Assembly (NCBI GenBank): GCA_944388955.1
Contig: CALXKJ010000018.1
Span: forward strand, 1-40,492
Length of the DNA: 40,492 bases
From: an uncultured Spirochaetaceae bacterium
GTDB lineage: Bacteria > Spirochaetota > Spirochaetia > Sphaerochaetales > Sphaerochaetaceae
Reading direction: 5' to 3'
Under the pieces are notes generated by a model, which worked only from the letters and a program-made list of their open reading frames with translations, was not told where the DNA came from and did no database searches. How positions within the stretch are numbered: position 1 is the stretch's first letter; each line of letters starts with the position of its first letter. Positions 7,593-16,668 of the stretch are shown here, piece by piece. A program made the position numbers and the translations under genes.

Positions 7593-9643
7593 AGAAGGAT
7601 TACACAATAGCCGGTGAGCCATTCATAAATTTCCAGGCGGGATTCTCGAAACCTTTCCATGTCGTCTCTGATTACGATCTTGCCGGAGATCAGGGAGAGG
7701 CTGTGGAGAGACTCTATCAGGGGTATCTTGCTGGTGATAGAGCGCAGACACTCAAAGGTGTAACAGGCTCTGGAAAGACATTCACGATGGCCAAGCTCAT
7801 TGAGAAAATCCAGAAGCCGACTCTTGTGCTTTCACATAACAAGACGCTTTCGGCACAGCTTTACAGGGAATTCAAGTCATTCTTCCCTGAGAATGCGGTG
7901 ACGTATTTCGTCTCCACATATGATTATTACCAGCCAGAGGCATATGTTCCCGGAAAAGATCTGTACATCGAGAAGGAAGTCGATATAAACGATGAGATAG
8001 ACAGGCTCAGGCTCAATGCTTCCTTTTCGCTTATGGAAAGGCGGGATGTTATTGTAGTGGCTACTGTCAGCTGCATCTACGGTCTTGGCAATCCTGTATC
8101 GCTCAGGGATATGCTATTCACATTCCGTGTCGGCGATGATTTCAGCCAGAATAAAATCTTCCCTCAGCTTACGAGAATGCTCTACGAAAGGAATGACATG
8201 GTTCTTAATCGCGGTACATTCAGACCTCGAGGGGAGACAGTGGAAATCTATCCCGCATATCTTGAGACCGCATTCAGGATATATCTAGACTGGGATACAA
8301 TCTCAGATATCGTGTGGTTCAACCCTCTGACAGGAGAGCGTATCTCATCTGTTGATGTTGTGACGCTTTATCCTGCAAAGCAGTTTGTGATGCCGCAGGA
8401 CCAGATCAACGCGGCTATTGATAGAATCAACGCGGAGAAGGAAGAGCGTGTACAGTACTTCCTTTCAAACGGCAAGCCTGTCGAGGCTGAGCGTATAAAA
8501 AGCCGTGTCGAATATGACCTCGAGATGCTTCAGGAAGTGGGGTATTGCTCCGGTATAGAGAATTATTCCAGACCGCTTTCAGGCCGTCAGCCAGGAGAGC
8601 GCCCAGCGGTGCTTCTCGATTATTTCCCTGATGACTTTGTCACATTCATCGACGAGTCCCATGTCACGCTGCCTCAGATAGGCGCCATGTATGAAGGTGA
8701 CAGGTCAAGAAAGCTCAATCTCGTCAATTATGGCTTCCGTCTTCCCTCCGCTCTCGATAACAGGCCTCTCAAGTACGAGGAATTCGATAATAAAGTCGGT
8801 CAGCGCATATATGTCTCAGCTACTCCCGGGGAGCGTGAGAAGAAGGAATCCGCTCAGATAGTCGAGCAGCTCATAAGACCGACAGGACTTCTTGATCCAT
8901 CGATAGAAGTCAGGGCCACGGAAGGGCAGATGGAGGATCTCTATGGGGAGATCAGGAAGACCATAGAGAAGAATGAGAGGGTTCTTGTGACAACGCTCAC
9001 AAAGAAGATGGCCGAGGATCTGACAGAGTATCTTTCGAATCTTTCGCTTAAGGTAAGATACCTTCATTCTGAGGTTGAAACCATCGAGAGAGTCGAGATT
9101 CTCCGTGACCTCAGGCTTGGCAGATTCGACGTGCTTGTCGGTATAAACCTCCTCAGGGAAGGCCTCGATCTCCCGGAAGTGTCGCTTGTCGCTATTCTGG
9201 ATGCTGATAAAATAGGTTTCCTGAGAAGTGCCACATCACTGATACAGACTATCGGAAGGGCAGCGCGAAACGCTGATGGCCGTGTCATCATGTATGCGGA
9301 CAGGGTAAGTGAGGCGATGGCGGAGGCTATCGCGGAAACAGAGCACCGCAGAAGCGTGCAGATGGCATATAACAAAGAGCATAACATCACTCCTAAGACA
9401 ATCAAGAAGGCTGTTGAGGATATCCTCGAACGCGAGAAGGCTGATGACGAAGCTGTAGCGAAGGAGGAGATGAAGATAATCTCCTCCAGCTACAATCTTC
9501 TTGTTGAACGCGACAGGAAGCGTTATATCGCGGATCTCACGCGGCAGATGACAGAGCTTGCCAAGAATCTGGAGTTCGAGAAAGCCGCGCTCTTAAGGGA
9601 TGAGATACAGCGCATCAAGGAGCGTAAGGACCTTGAGTCATGA
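7577..9643 (+). CDS. uvrB: UvrABC excision nuclease subunit B
   Basis: UvrB is the damage-verifying helicase of nucleotide excision repair; it is loaded by UvrA and recruits UvrC. The 688-residue product has Walker A GVTGSGKT at 61-68, the beta-hairpin region with STYDYYQPEAYVP, helicase motifs with the DEAD-like IDESH, the conserved GINLLREGLD and QTIGRAARN, and the C-terminal UVR motif (around FEKAALLRDEI) that binds UvrC. GGAGGA stands nine bases before the ATG, within the end of the protease gene. The stop codon directly abuts the stop codon of the convergent caspase-like gene: the six bases TGATCA hold both. Confidence 0.98.
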   Translation: MADQVKKDYTIAGEPFINFQAGFSKPFHVVSDYDLAGDQGEAVERLYQGYLAGDRAQTLKGVTGSGKTFTMAKLIEKIQKPTLVLSHNKTLSAQLYREFKSFFPENAVTYFVSTYDYYQPEAYVPGKDLYIEKEVDINDEIDRLRLNASFSLMERRDVIVVATVSCIYGLGNPVSLRDMLFTFRVGDDFSQNKIFPQLTRMLYERNDMVLNRGTFRPRGETVEIYPAYLETAFRIYLDWDTISDIVWFNPLTGERISSVDVVTLYPAKQFVMPQDQINAAIDRINAEKEERVQYFLSNGKPVEAERIKSRVEYDLEMLQEVGYCSGIENYSRPLSGRQPGERPAVLLDYFPDDFVTFIDESHVTLPQIGAMYEGDRSRKLNLVNYGFRLPSALDNRPLKYEEFDNKVGQRIYVSATPGEREKKESAQIVEQLIRPTGLLDPSIEVRATEGQMEDLYGEIRKTIEKNERVLVTTLTKKMAEDLTEYLSNLSLKVRYLHSEVETIERVEILRDLRLGRFDVLVGINLLREGLDLPEVSLVAILDADKIGFLRSATSLIQTIGRAARNADGRVIMYADRVSEAMAEAIAETEHRRSVQMAYNKEHNITPKTIKKAVEDILEREKADDEAVAKEEMKIISSSYNLLVERDRKRYIADLTRQMTELAKNLEFEKAALLRDEIQRIKERKDLES

Positions 9644-10528
9644 TCAGAAGCTGAAAAGCACGAGATCCAGCGGGAGAAGCGTTGCCTGAGGCGATGCAGC
9701 TCTCCTTAAATCTGCAGGCATGCTCTTTCTCACTTCATTCACGATATCATAGAATGTGATATCCCCTCCGTTTCCGGGAATCGTGGCTTCTTGGCTGTCA
9801 GTGTTATAGCCAAGAGCTCTGAGAAGGTAGTATGTGAACGCCCCATAATTTTCATCTGTGTAGCTATCATAGGATAACTGCTCAGATGTGGCTGCTGTGA
9901 AGGCCCAGATTTCAGTATTCTCTGCATTGGAGGAGAATGATTTTTCTATAGCTGGTATGATGGAATTGAGGATGCTGTCAGAGACAAGCTCGTTGTCATC
10001 GAATCTCTCACCGCTTGTGAGAGCTCCCTTATCCTCAATGAGATTCCCTGAATAACATGAATCGATGAAGAGGCATTTCTTGCCATCGATTAGCTTCAGT
10101 GTTTCTATAAGCTCCTCCGGATATAATCTAGCATTTTGGCTAGGTCCTGGTGCGAAAGCCCCGCTTCCTTCCTCTCCATGTCCAGAGTAGTGGAAGATGA
10201 TGAGATCGTATGATAGTGTTTCGAGGCCTATGATGGTGTTGAGTATATCATCGGAAGTCCATTCTTTTTCGATGCCGTTGACTGTCCTTTTGCCATCTGC
10301 TTCAAGAAAGAGGTACTCCTCATAGTACTCGCCGCTCTCTGTAGCAAGGATTTCTATTTCCTCAGATAGCGCTTTCTGGTCAGCAGGCGGTGTATCAAGG
10401 CTTTGGAGTCCTTCTGTGCAGGAGTAATCACTTGCGACGGAGATGAAGATTACTTTCCCATGCTGTATTTCCCCTCTGCATGATATTAGCGTAAGCATGA
10501 CTGAGATGAGTATCAGGAGCTTTTTCAT
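9644..10528 (-). CDS. Caspase-fold (C14) lipoprotein
   Basis: A 294-residue predicted cysteine peptidase of the caspase/metacaspase fold. A lipoprotein signal peptide ends at Cys17 (LTLISC), so the enzyme should sit on the periplasmic or outer face of a membrane. The catalytic His117 lies in FHYSGHG and the catalytic Cys158 in LFIDSCYSG, each after a hydrophobic strand as the fold requires; a third conserved strand, EIWAFTAATSEQLSYD, and the GAFTYYLLRAL helix follow. These are the standard landmarks of bacterial C14 peptidases, which cleave after basic or acidic residues; specificity cannot be read here. Its start overlaps the stop of the upstream barrel-like gene by four bases (ATGA), so the two are translated together. 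It is convergent with uvrB with no bases between. Confidence 0.88.
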   Translation of the reverse strand: MKKLLILISVMLTLISCRGEIQHGKVIFISVASDYSCTEGLQSLDTPPADQKALSEEIEILATESGEYYEEYLFLEADGKRTVNGIEKEWTSDDILNTIIGLETLSYDLIIFHYSGHGEEGSGAFAPGPSQNARLYPEELIETLKLIDGKKCLFIDSCYSGNLIEDKGALTSGERFDDNELVSDSILNSIIPAIEKSFSSNAENTEIWAFTAATSEQLSYDSYTDENYGAFTYYLLRALGYNTDSQEATIPGNGGDITFYDIVNEVRKSMPADLRRAASPQATLLPLDLVLFSF

Positions 10529-11058
10529 TTCCCACCTCCCAGAACAAATCTCAGCCCTATGCCAGCTGTGAAATCAAGCGCATTGCCGCCGTAGTAGAGA
10601 GTAAGAGGAATTGAGATTGCCATGAAATCAAGAGGGAAGAACAGCGCTGATAGGTTCCCGCCAATGCTCCAGCTTCCTCCGCTTGCTTTATGATACCATC
10701 TGTATCTTACGCCACCTCCGCCTTCTATGAGAAACTTCTCTGAAATGTGAAAACCATATCTGAGCGAGAGGGACGCTGTGAAAGAGTCTGCCATCTGCAT
10801 TCTGTCATTGATATCGGATGAAGGTCTGTAACCGATGGAAAAAGGCAGGGAAAACTCATGATGATTTATCTTCATCGCAAGAGGATTTGCTTCAGCCTCA
10901 AGAAATGTGGATGACCATATCGATCCTGTCCTGTCCAGTGCTTTGCTGAAGTCCGTGGCTGAATAAGACGCATTCACGCCTATGGATGGATTCCAGGAAA
11001 CTCCGGCATAGACGATTGATGTTGTCAAGAGCGTTAAAATCAAGATTACTCGTTTCAT
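10525..11058 (-). CDS. Small secreted outer-membrane-type beta-barrel protein
   Basis: A 177-residue protein with a cleavable signal peptide (about residues 1-18, ending VYA). The mature part is built of short alternating aromatic/hydrophobic strands, for example SFTASLSLRYGF and LDFTAGIGLRFVLG, and has Gly-rich turns, as in small outer-membrane barrels. There is no C-terminal Phe. I recognise no named family. A good AGGAG is five to six bases before the ATG. It is the first gene of a two-gene unit with the caspase-like lipoprotein (ATGA overlap), which suggests the two proteins act together at the envelope. Confidence 0.7.
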   Translation of the reverse strand: MKRVILILTLLTTSIVYAGVSWNPSIGVNASYSATDFSKALDRTGSIWSSTFLEAEANPLAMKINHHEFSLPFSIGYRPSSDINDRMQMADSFTASLSLRYGFHISEKFLIEGGGGVRYRWYHKASGGSWSIGGNLSALFFPLDFMAISIPLTLYYGGNALDFTAGIGLRFVLGGGK

Positions 11059-11105
11059 ATATTCTCCTGATAATCAATACGCTTTGTCCCGTCATTTATG
11101 TTTGC

Positions 11106-12089
11106 TTATTGAGCAATATTCTGCATACTTGCCGCAAGGATCATCAGCGAAACATGTTTTTTCCTTGGCTTTGTGTGGCTGAGTGAGAGCATCGGGTAGC
11201 CTTGATACTCCATGCCAAGAAGATAGCCTGATCCCATAAAGGCCTCTGATACCACCTCTAAATCGTTGAAGATCACATGCATCGGATAAAGCTCCGGATC
11301 AAGCGGCTCTTCAGAAAGCACGGCATCCTCAGGGCGGAAGAAGAGATACCCATCAGTATTCTCATAGACAAGATATGCCGGTATTGCCGTTCCCTCGCCT
11401 GTGAAGAAGGCGGTGAAAAGTGATTCAGGATGCCTGTAAAGCTCCTCGGCGTTGCCTTTTGCGACTGCTTTCCCGTCATGCATGATGAGAATGGAATCGG
11501 AAATCGTGAACGCCTCCTCCCTGTCGTGTGTGACATAGAGCATGGTAATCCCCAGCGTGTCGTGGATGCTGCGTATAGCGCTCCTTATGCTTTTTCTGAG
11601 CGGGGGATCGAGGGCTGAAAGCGGTTCGTCGAGAAGGAGCATCTTCGGCTCAGCCGCAAGGGCTCTTGCAAGCTGCACGCGCTGTGCCTCTCCGCCAGAA
11701 AGCGAAGTCACCGCTCTTTTCTCGTAGCCTTCGAGTCCTACAAGCTTCAGAAGGTTGGACGCAAAGCGTTTCCTGTCAGCTTTCTTCTCGGTCTTCATTC
11801 CATACTCGATATTCTTCTCGACATTCATCGAAGGAAAGAGCGTGAAATCCTGGAAGACAATCCCGATATTCCTGTCCTGTATTCTTTCCGATGTGATGTC
11901 CTTTCCATCGAGGATTATCGAGCCGCTTGTGGGTGTGTCTAGGCCTTCGATGAGCGAGAGCAATGTGGACTTGCCAGACCCTGAAGGCCCTATGATGCAA
12001 AGGAATTCACCTTCTTCCACAGAGAAAGAGGCTGAAAGCGTGAAATTGTCATATTCCTTTGTAATATCCTGTATTTCAAGATATGCCAT
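11106..12089 (-). CDS. thiQ: Thiamine ABC transporter ATP-binding protein
   Basis: The ATPase of the thiamine/TPP importer ThiBPQ. The 327-residue product has Walker A GPSGSGKS at 34-41, Q-loop at FQD near 79-81, the ABC signature LSGGE at 130-134, Walker B LLLLDEP at about 150-156 and the switch His in YVTHDREEA. The C-terminal third resembles the regulatory TOBE-type extension seen in Fe/sulphate/putrescine-type importers. The frame is open for 32 codons further upstream, but GGGAGG eight to ten bases before the ATG at 12089 and the start of family homology (YLEIQDITKEY) fix this start. It overlaps the permease gene by 14 bases. The thiamine assignment comes from the operon and its riboswitch. 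Confidence 0.9.
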   Translation of the reverse strand: MAYLEIQDITKEYDNFTLSASFSVEEGEFLCIIGPSGSGKSTLLSLIEGLDTPTSGSIILDGKDITSERIQDRNIGIVFQDFTLFPSMNVEKNIEYGMKTEKKADRKRFASNLLKLVGLEGYEKRAVTSLSGGEAQRVQLARALAAEPKMLLLDEPLSALDPPLRKSIRSAIRSIHDTLGITMLYVTHDREEAFTISDSILIMHDGKAVAKGNAEELYRHPESLFTAFFTGEGTAIPAYLVYENTDGYLFFRPEDAVLSEEPLDPELYPMHVIFNDLEVVSEAFMGSGYLLGMEYQGYPMLSLSHTKPRKKHVSLMILAASMQNIAQ

Positions 12090-13698
12090 TGTTTCCTCCC
12101 TTTTCCCCGATGGCAAATACGATGAGAGCTTCAGCAAGGAGAATAGTGCCAAGCGCCGCCGCTCCCTGGTAATCATATGAGCCAATAAGCCTGTATATGA
12201 GTATAGGCAGTGTTGTTATATGGCCATCCGAGAGCGTAAGCGTTGCGTTGACTTCTCCCAGCGACAGCGCGAATGAGAATGCGAATGCTTTCTTTATATA
12301 TGGCCTGAGAAGCGGCATTTCAACCCTTCTCATTGTCTTTCCCATTGAAGCGCCTAATGTGTAGGAGGCTAGAGATAGCGTTGGTGAAATCGTTCTCGCG
12401 CCAGGTGTAATCGTACGTATCGAGAAAGGAAGCACGATTATAAGATGCGCAAGGAAGACAAGAAGATATGAGACTATAGTGGATGAATGCGGTATATATG
12501 CGGCAAGCATTGAGAATCCTAAACCGAGTGTGACGGATCCAGCCGCCATCGGAAGCGTTGCCAGAAATGGCATCAGCCTTGAATTCTTTCTTGCTGAGAG
12601 CATTGCCATGGATGACGCGAGGATGATAGCTGCGGCAGATGCGAGGAATGCTATGACAAAGCTCATCACGATACCTTCCATCGCTGTTGATATCAGGCCA
12701 AAGCCTCCGCCAAGTATTTCTTCCCAGGCGCGGAGTGTGAAGACTCCGTTTTTCGTGAAGAAAGCCCTGTAGAGTATCGAGAGAAGGGGAGGAAGAAGGA
12801 AAAGGAGCATCACGATAACGCATAGATAGATTGCAAATAGCGTCTTTCCTCTGCCTTTGATAAGCTTCCTTGTCTTTCTTTCAGTCTTTATTTTCGCCCG
12901 CCCATAGCCTGAAGCGAGGAGCAGGATGCCTGTTATCGCGAATGATATGAGCGATAGTGATGCACCTCCTGCTGTATCCCCTGATATCCTCGCTCTTCTG
13001 TATATTTCCGTCTCAAGTGTCGTGTAGCTTGGGTTTCCTCCAAGCACCATGATTATCGCGAATGATGAGAAGCAGAAGAGGAAAATGAGTATGAATGCAC
13101 TGATGACGCTGCCTTTGATGGATGGCAATGTGACAGAGAAGAATGTTCTTCTTATGCTCTTGCCAAGTGTATATGAGGCTTTTTCCGCGACATCAGATGA
13201 GGCTGTCCATGCTTCTGTGATCAAAAGGAAAGCAATCGGGAAATTCAGGTAGACATGAGCGAGTATGATTGCCTTGAAGGAGTAAAGTATCTCCAGCACA
13301 GGCTCCTTTGAGCCGGAAATCCTCATGAGGAGCGTATTCAGCAATCCGTTGTTCCCGTACCATATTACAAAGCCAAGTACTACAAGAATCGTTGGAATCG
13401 TGAACGAGAGTGCAGATAGCGTCATGATAACTTTTCGCCCAGGGAAAGTGTATTTCGAGAAGATATAAGCAAATGGGAATGCCACTATCACTGCGATAAG
13501 CGCAGAGAGCCCCGCTTCTGTCACTGTGAAAAGGATAATCCTGTATGTATAGCTGTCGCTTATTGTGTTTATCAGAGCTGAGGCGTTATCTGAGAGCGCG
13601 TAGCTGAAAACGACAGCTATAGGAATAAGGAACAGCAGTAGCAGTATCAGAATACCCGGAAGGGATCTCAGTGTGTAATACGCTTGCTGTTCCTTCAT
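12076..13698 (-). CDS. thiP: Thiamine ABC transporter permease, two fused membrane domains
   Basis: A 540-residue inner-membrane permease with about twelve hydrophobic segments arranged as two BPD_transp_1 halves, as in ThiP and the iron permease FbpB. Each half carries an EAA loop that docks the ATPase: around EKASYTLGKSIRRTFFSVTLP in the first half and LASYTLGASMGKTMRRVEMPLL in the second. Length is close to ThiP of enterobacteria (about 536). It lies 12 bases after thiB and overlaps thiQ by 14 bases, so all three are one operon under the TPP riboswitch. Confidence 0.9.
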   Translation of the reverse strand: MKEQQAYYTLRSLPGILILLLLFLIPIAVVFSYALSDNASALINTISDSYTYRIILFTVTEAGLSALIAVIVAFPFAYIFSKYTFPGRKVIMTLSALSFTIPTILVVLGFVIWYGNNGLLNTLLMRISGSKEPVLEILYSFKAIILAHVYLNFPIAFLLITEAWTASSDVAEKASYTLGKSIRRTFFSVTLPSIKGSVISAFILIFLFCFSSFAIIMVLGGNPSYTTLETEIYRRARISGDTAGGASLSLISFAITGILLLASGYGRAKIKTERKTRKLIKGRGKTLFAIYLCVIVMLLFLLPPLLSILYRAFFTKNGVFTLRAWEEILGGGFGLISTAMEGIVMSFVIAFLASAAAIILASSMAMLSARKNSRLMPFLATLPMAAGSVTLGLGFSMLAAYIPHSSTIVSYLLVFLAHLIIVLPFSIRTITPGARTISPTLSLASYTLGASMGKTMRRVEMPLLRPYIKKAFAFSFALSLGEVNATLTLSDGHITTLPILIYRLIGSYDYQGAAALGTILLAEALIVFAIGEKGGNNGIS

Positions 13699-13710
13699 AA
13701 TTCAGTCCTC

Positions 13711-14718
13711 TTATCGTGTCATTGTATCAAGCCAGAGCTGAATCAGCTCCTCTGTCTTCTCTGGCGATACCTGTCCACTTGGGAAAAGCTTATCAGGCTT
13801 TGGCGCATAACGGAAGGCATCTGGAAGCTCTGCTGCTGAGGATGCGGGATACATGGAATTCGCTACCGCTATCTCCGTCTGGCCTTCGGAGAGGATGAAG
13901 TCGATGAATGCCTCGGCTTCTTCCCTCATGTCTGTGCCTTTGATGATGCCAATTCCTTCGATAGTCGCCTCATGGCCTTCTGGGAATACAAGAGCCTCGT
14001 AACGTGTCGTGTTCTCGTTCATCACATGATAAACAGGGCTGGTTGTATATGAAAGCACGATAGGAGCTTCACCTTCTGTGAAAAGGCCATATGCGGAAGA
14101 CCAGCCATCAGCTACAGTAAGCGCGTTGTCCTTCATCGCTTCCCACCAAGCCACAAACTCGTCACCATCGCCAAAGATTGTGTATGACCATAGGAGAAGT
14201 CCAAGTCCTACGGTTGAAGTGCGTGGGTCAATGAGAATCACCTTGTTCCTGTATTCTTCAGATGCGAGATCCTCAAGGGACTCCGGTCTTCTTATTTCCG
14301 ACTCACTGTCGAAAACGAAAGCGAATGCGCCATAATCGAATGGTATGAGCCTGTGTTCTGGATCGAATTCCAGCTCATCAGGTATATTCTCGAGCATCGG
14401 TGACTCATAGGGCTCCAGCAGCTCATATGCCTCATACGCCGTGTCATCTGTCACTCCGAGTATGACGTCAGCATCTGTCCTGTCTCCTTCCATCTTCACG
14501 CGGTTTATCATCTCGCGTCCGTCTCCTGCACTGACAAGATTGACTTTTATACCAGTTTCTTCCTCAAAGCGGGGTATAAGCGAGGCTCCTGGTCCCCAGT
14601 CACCGGCAAATGAGTCGTATGCATAGACTGTGAGCACATTCTCATTCTCCTTCGGTGCGTTTGCCGAAAGTGAGATTGCTGAAATGAGAATCAGCATGAA
14701 TACGAGAGTCTTTTTCAT
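13711..14718 (-). CDS. thiB: Thiamine-binding periplasmic protein
   Basis: The solute-binding component that delivers thiamine, TMP or TPP to ThiPQ. The 335-residue protein has a signal peptide (about residues 1-20) and matches known ThiB landmarks strongly: YDSFAGDWGPG near the mature N-terminus, PFDYGAFAFVFD, IDPRTSTVGLGLLLW, GWSSAYGLF, VLSYTTSPVYHV and MYPAS near the C-terminus. AGGAG stands seven bases before the ATG, directly downstream of a TPP riboswitch, so its expression is expected to fall when TPP is plentiful. Confidence 0.96.
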   Translation of the reverse strand: MKKTLVFMLILISAISLSANAPKENENVLTVYAYDSFAGDWGPGASLIPRFEEETGIKVNLVSAGDGREMINRVKMEGDRTDADVILGVTDDTAYEAYELLEPYESPMLENIPDELEFDPEHRLIPFDYGAFAFVFDSESEIRRPESLEDLASEEYRNKVILIDPRTSTVGLGLLLWSYTIFGDGDEFVAWWEAMKDNALTVADGWSSAYGLFTEGEAPIVLSYTTSPVYHVMNENTTRYEALVFPEGHEATIEGIGIIKGTDMREEAEAFIDFILSEGQTEIAVANSMYPASSAAELPDAFRYAPKPDKLFPSGQVSPEKTEELIQLWLDTMTR

Positions 14719-14743
14719 AGATTTTCTCCTGAATTGGATTATC

Positions 14744-14831
14744 CAAGGGAATGCCTTTCCTTCGCTAGAATTACCTAGAGCAGGTTCAAGGGTATTCTTC
14801 TCAGGCTATAATGCCACCCCTAGACGCCTTG
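14744..14831 (-). promoter_or_regulatory. TPP riboswitch (THI element) controlling thiBPQ
   Basis: Read on the minus strand, the leader contains the conserved TPP-riboswitch blocks in the right order: GGGGTG (14815-14820), CCTGAGA, ACCCTTGAACCTG, GGTAAT and GCGAAGGAA (ending at about 14757). A CAAGG at the 5' side can pair with CCTTG at 14744-14748 to form the closing P1 stem. Downstream, TTGGAT and ATCCAA form a small inverted repeat at 14734-14746 just before the AGGAG, so control is more likely at translation initiation than by a terminator, since no T-run hairpin is visible. Binding of TPP should switch the importer off. Confidence 0.95.
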
Positions 14832-14898
14832 ACAATAGTCCGATAGCAATCATAAGTCAACAGATGACAGAAATGGACGAGGAGAATATCATCAGAGC

Positions 14899-16254
14899 AT
14901 GTATCCAATAGCGACACCATCATCGGCAGCGAAACTCGATCATGATCTGATAACGGATAACGGACTTTCTGAAAGCGCCCTTATAGAGAGTGCCGCTTTA
15001 GGTGTCTTCAATCTTACTAGGAGCATGATAGAAGAGCCTGTAACTGTTGTCGCAGGGCCTGGGAATAACGGCTCTGACGGTATTGCCCTCGCTTCCATCC
15101 TCCATGAACATGGTTATGATGTCTCCATCCTCTATCTTTATGAGAAGGGGAATGATGAGAATAAAAGGCGGCGCGAAAGTCTTTCTTCAGACATCCCGCT
15201 TTTGCAGAGCCTTCCTGAGAAAGGGACAATCTACGATGCGGCGTTCGGCTTCAGTTTCCATGGAGAGCCTGATGAGACTTTCATATCTATCGCAGGGAAA
15301 GCGGATGCGAAGCGTGTAATCTCCATAGATACTCCTTCAGGGAATATCTTCCCATCTGCTGTGACTGTGTCACTGATGATGCTGAAGACTCCTCTTTTCA
15401 TGCCTTCTTGCACATGCTCTAAGATACTCACTTATAATCCTGGTTTTCCGGAAGCGGCGCTTTCATCATCTCCTGATTCAATCTACCTCATATCCGATGA
15501 GGACAGCACAATCAGGGATTTCAATGGAAGTGATTACAAGAACACAAGAGGGCATGTGTGCATTATCGGGGGCTCTGACAGATACACTGGCGCACCGAGA
15601 CTATCATCGCGCGCATCATTCTTCTCAGGTGCTGGGCTTGTGACTATCATGACAGAATCAGAGAAGATACGGGATGAGAATCCTGCTGTGATGATTGCCC
15701 CTCCTTCTTCTGATTTCTCCCGTTATTCCTCTCTTGTGATAGGCCCCGGCTGGGACTGTGGCAATGAGGAGCTTTTCGATAAAGCGCTTTCGTCTGGGAA
15801 AGCTATGGTTGTGGATGCTGATGGTCTGAAATTCGTACCGGGCCATAAATTCTCGCACCGTGCTGTCCTCACGCCGCACGTCGGTGAGTACAGGCGCATG
15901 ATGGCCTCGCTCTCGCTTGATGATGGCCTTTCGGATCCTGATTCTCTCCACCGCGCGCTTCTGCATCTTTCAGAGTTACTGGAAGCTGTTGTAGTGCTCA
16001 AGGCATCTTCTGTATGGATTGCCTATGAAGGGATGGTTTATATCTATCATGGCGCGAATCCATCGCTGGGGGTAGCTGGCTCAGGAGATGTCCTTTCGGG
16101 GATTATCGGGGCGCTCCTTGCTGAAGGCGAGACACCTTTACGCGCTGCTGTAGATGGTGTGATTCTCCATCAGAAGGCAGGAAGAAACGCGCATGAAAGG
16201 TATGGATTCTACTCCGCAGAGGAGCTTATACTCGAGGTTGGTAAAGCACGATGA
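14899..16254 (+). CDS. nnrD: Bifunctional NAD(P)H-hydrate repair enzyme (epimerase plus dehydratase)
   Basis: Repairs NADHX and NADPHX, the hydrated forms of the nicotinamide cofactors. The N-terminal epimerase (YjeF-N, about residues 1-205) keeps the GPGNNGSDG loop and SIDTPSGN, although the usual GNNGGDG carries a Ser for Gly. The C-terminal ADP-dependent dehydratase (residues 215-450) has HVCIIGGSDRYTGAP, VIGPGWDCG and GVAGSGDVLSG, the last holding the catalytic aspartate. Length 451 is slightly short of the roughly 500 usual; the epimerase part is compact. It lacks a clear Shine-Dalgarno at usual spacing. ATGACA at 14864-14869 and TATCAT at 14887-14892, 17 bases apart and ending six bases before the ATG, suggest a leaderless message. 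Confidence 0.93.
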   Translation: MYPIATPSSAAKLDHDLITDNGLSESALIESAALGVFNLTRSMIEEPVTVVAGPGNNGSDGIALASILHEHGYDVSILYLYEKGNDENKRRRESLSSDIPLLQSLPEKGTIYDAAFGFSFHGEPDETFISIAGKADAKRVISIDTPSGNIFPSAVTVSLMMLKTPLFMPSCTCSKILTYNPGFPEAALSSSPDSIYLISDEDSTIRDFNGSDYKNTRGHVCIIGGSDRYTGAPRLSSRASFFSGAGLVTIMTESEKIRDENPAVMIAPPSSDFSRYSSLVIGPGWDCGNEELFDKALSSGKAMVVDADGLKFVPGHKFSHRAVLTPHVGEYRRMMASLSLDDGLSDPDSLHRALLHLSELLEAVVVLKASSVWIAYEGMVYIYHGANPSLGVAGSGDVLSGIIGALLAEGETPLRAAVDGVILHQKAGRNAHERYGFYSAEELILEVGKAR

Positions 16255-16661
16255 GCCTGCAGCTGTATATCATAACTATTGTCTATATGGTATTCTCGGC
16301 ATTCCTTCTCCTTGTTGATTCATACAGGAAGGGGCTCTCTTTCATGCTCAAAGCCAAGTCGAAACTCAAAAGCGATGAGAAAAGACGCAATCAGCTGTTC
16401 CTTCTTGGTATCGTTATAGCAATCCTCAAACTATTCTTCCCTGTTGCCCCTGGACCTGTCATCATTGGCGATCTCATACCTTCGGTAACGATACTCGCAG
16501 AGGCATTCACACTTCGTATCGTATACAGGAATCTCTCTGAGGACGGGGAATTGAAAACCACATCCCGTGGTCTTGGAAAGAAGGAGACGAAGAAGTTCGG
16601 CTGTATTTTCCTTTCTCTTGCAGCGCTTCATTTCATCTTCCCTTCATTCGTGATGCTATAA
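16251..16661 (+). CDS. Small membrane protein of unknown function
   Basis: A 136-residue protein with about four hydrophobic segments: residues 3-22, 48-66 (LFLLGIVIAILKLFFPV), 70-90 and 115-135. Basic residues lie between the first two, in a loop rich in Lys and Ser. No enzyme motif and no family I recognise. Its start overlaps the stop of the NAD(P)HX repair gene by four bases (ATGA), so it is translated from the same transcript. The following Nudix gene has its own promoter at the very end of this gene. Confidence 0.75.
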   Translation: MSLQLYIITIVYMVFSAFLLLVDSYRKGLSFMLKAKSKLKSDEKRRNQLFLLGIVIAILKLFFPVAPGPVIIGDLIPSVTILAEAFTLRIVYRNLSEDGELKTTSRGLGKKETKKFGCIFLSLAALHFIFPSFVML

Positions 16662-16668
16662 TCATGGC

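Noticed and set aside
11059-11105. Separate promoter between thiQ and the barrel-caspase operon
   Set aside because: TTGCT-CAATA-AGCAA gives a 5-bp repeat but no convincing -35/-10 pair; read-through from thiBPQ cannot be excluded.
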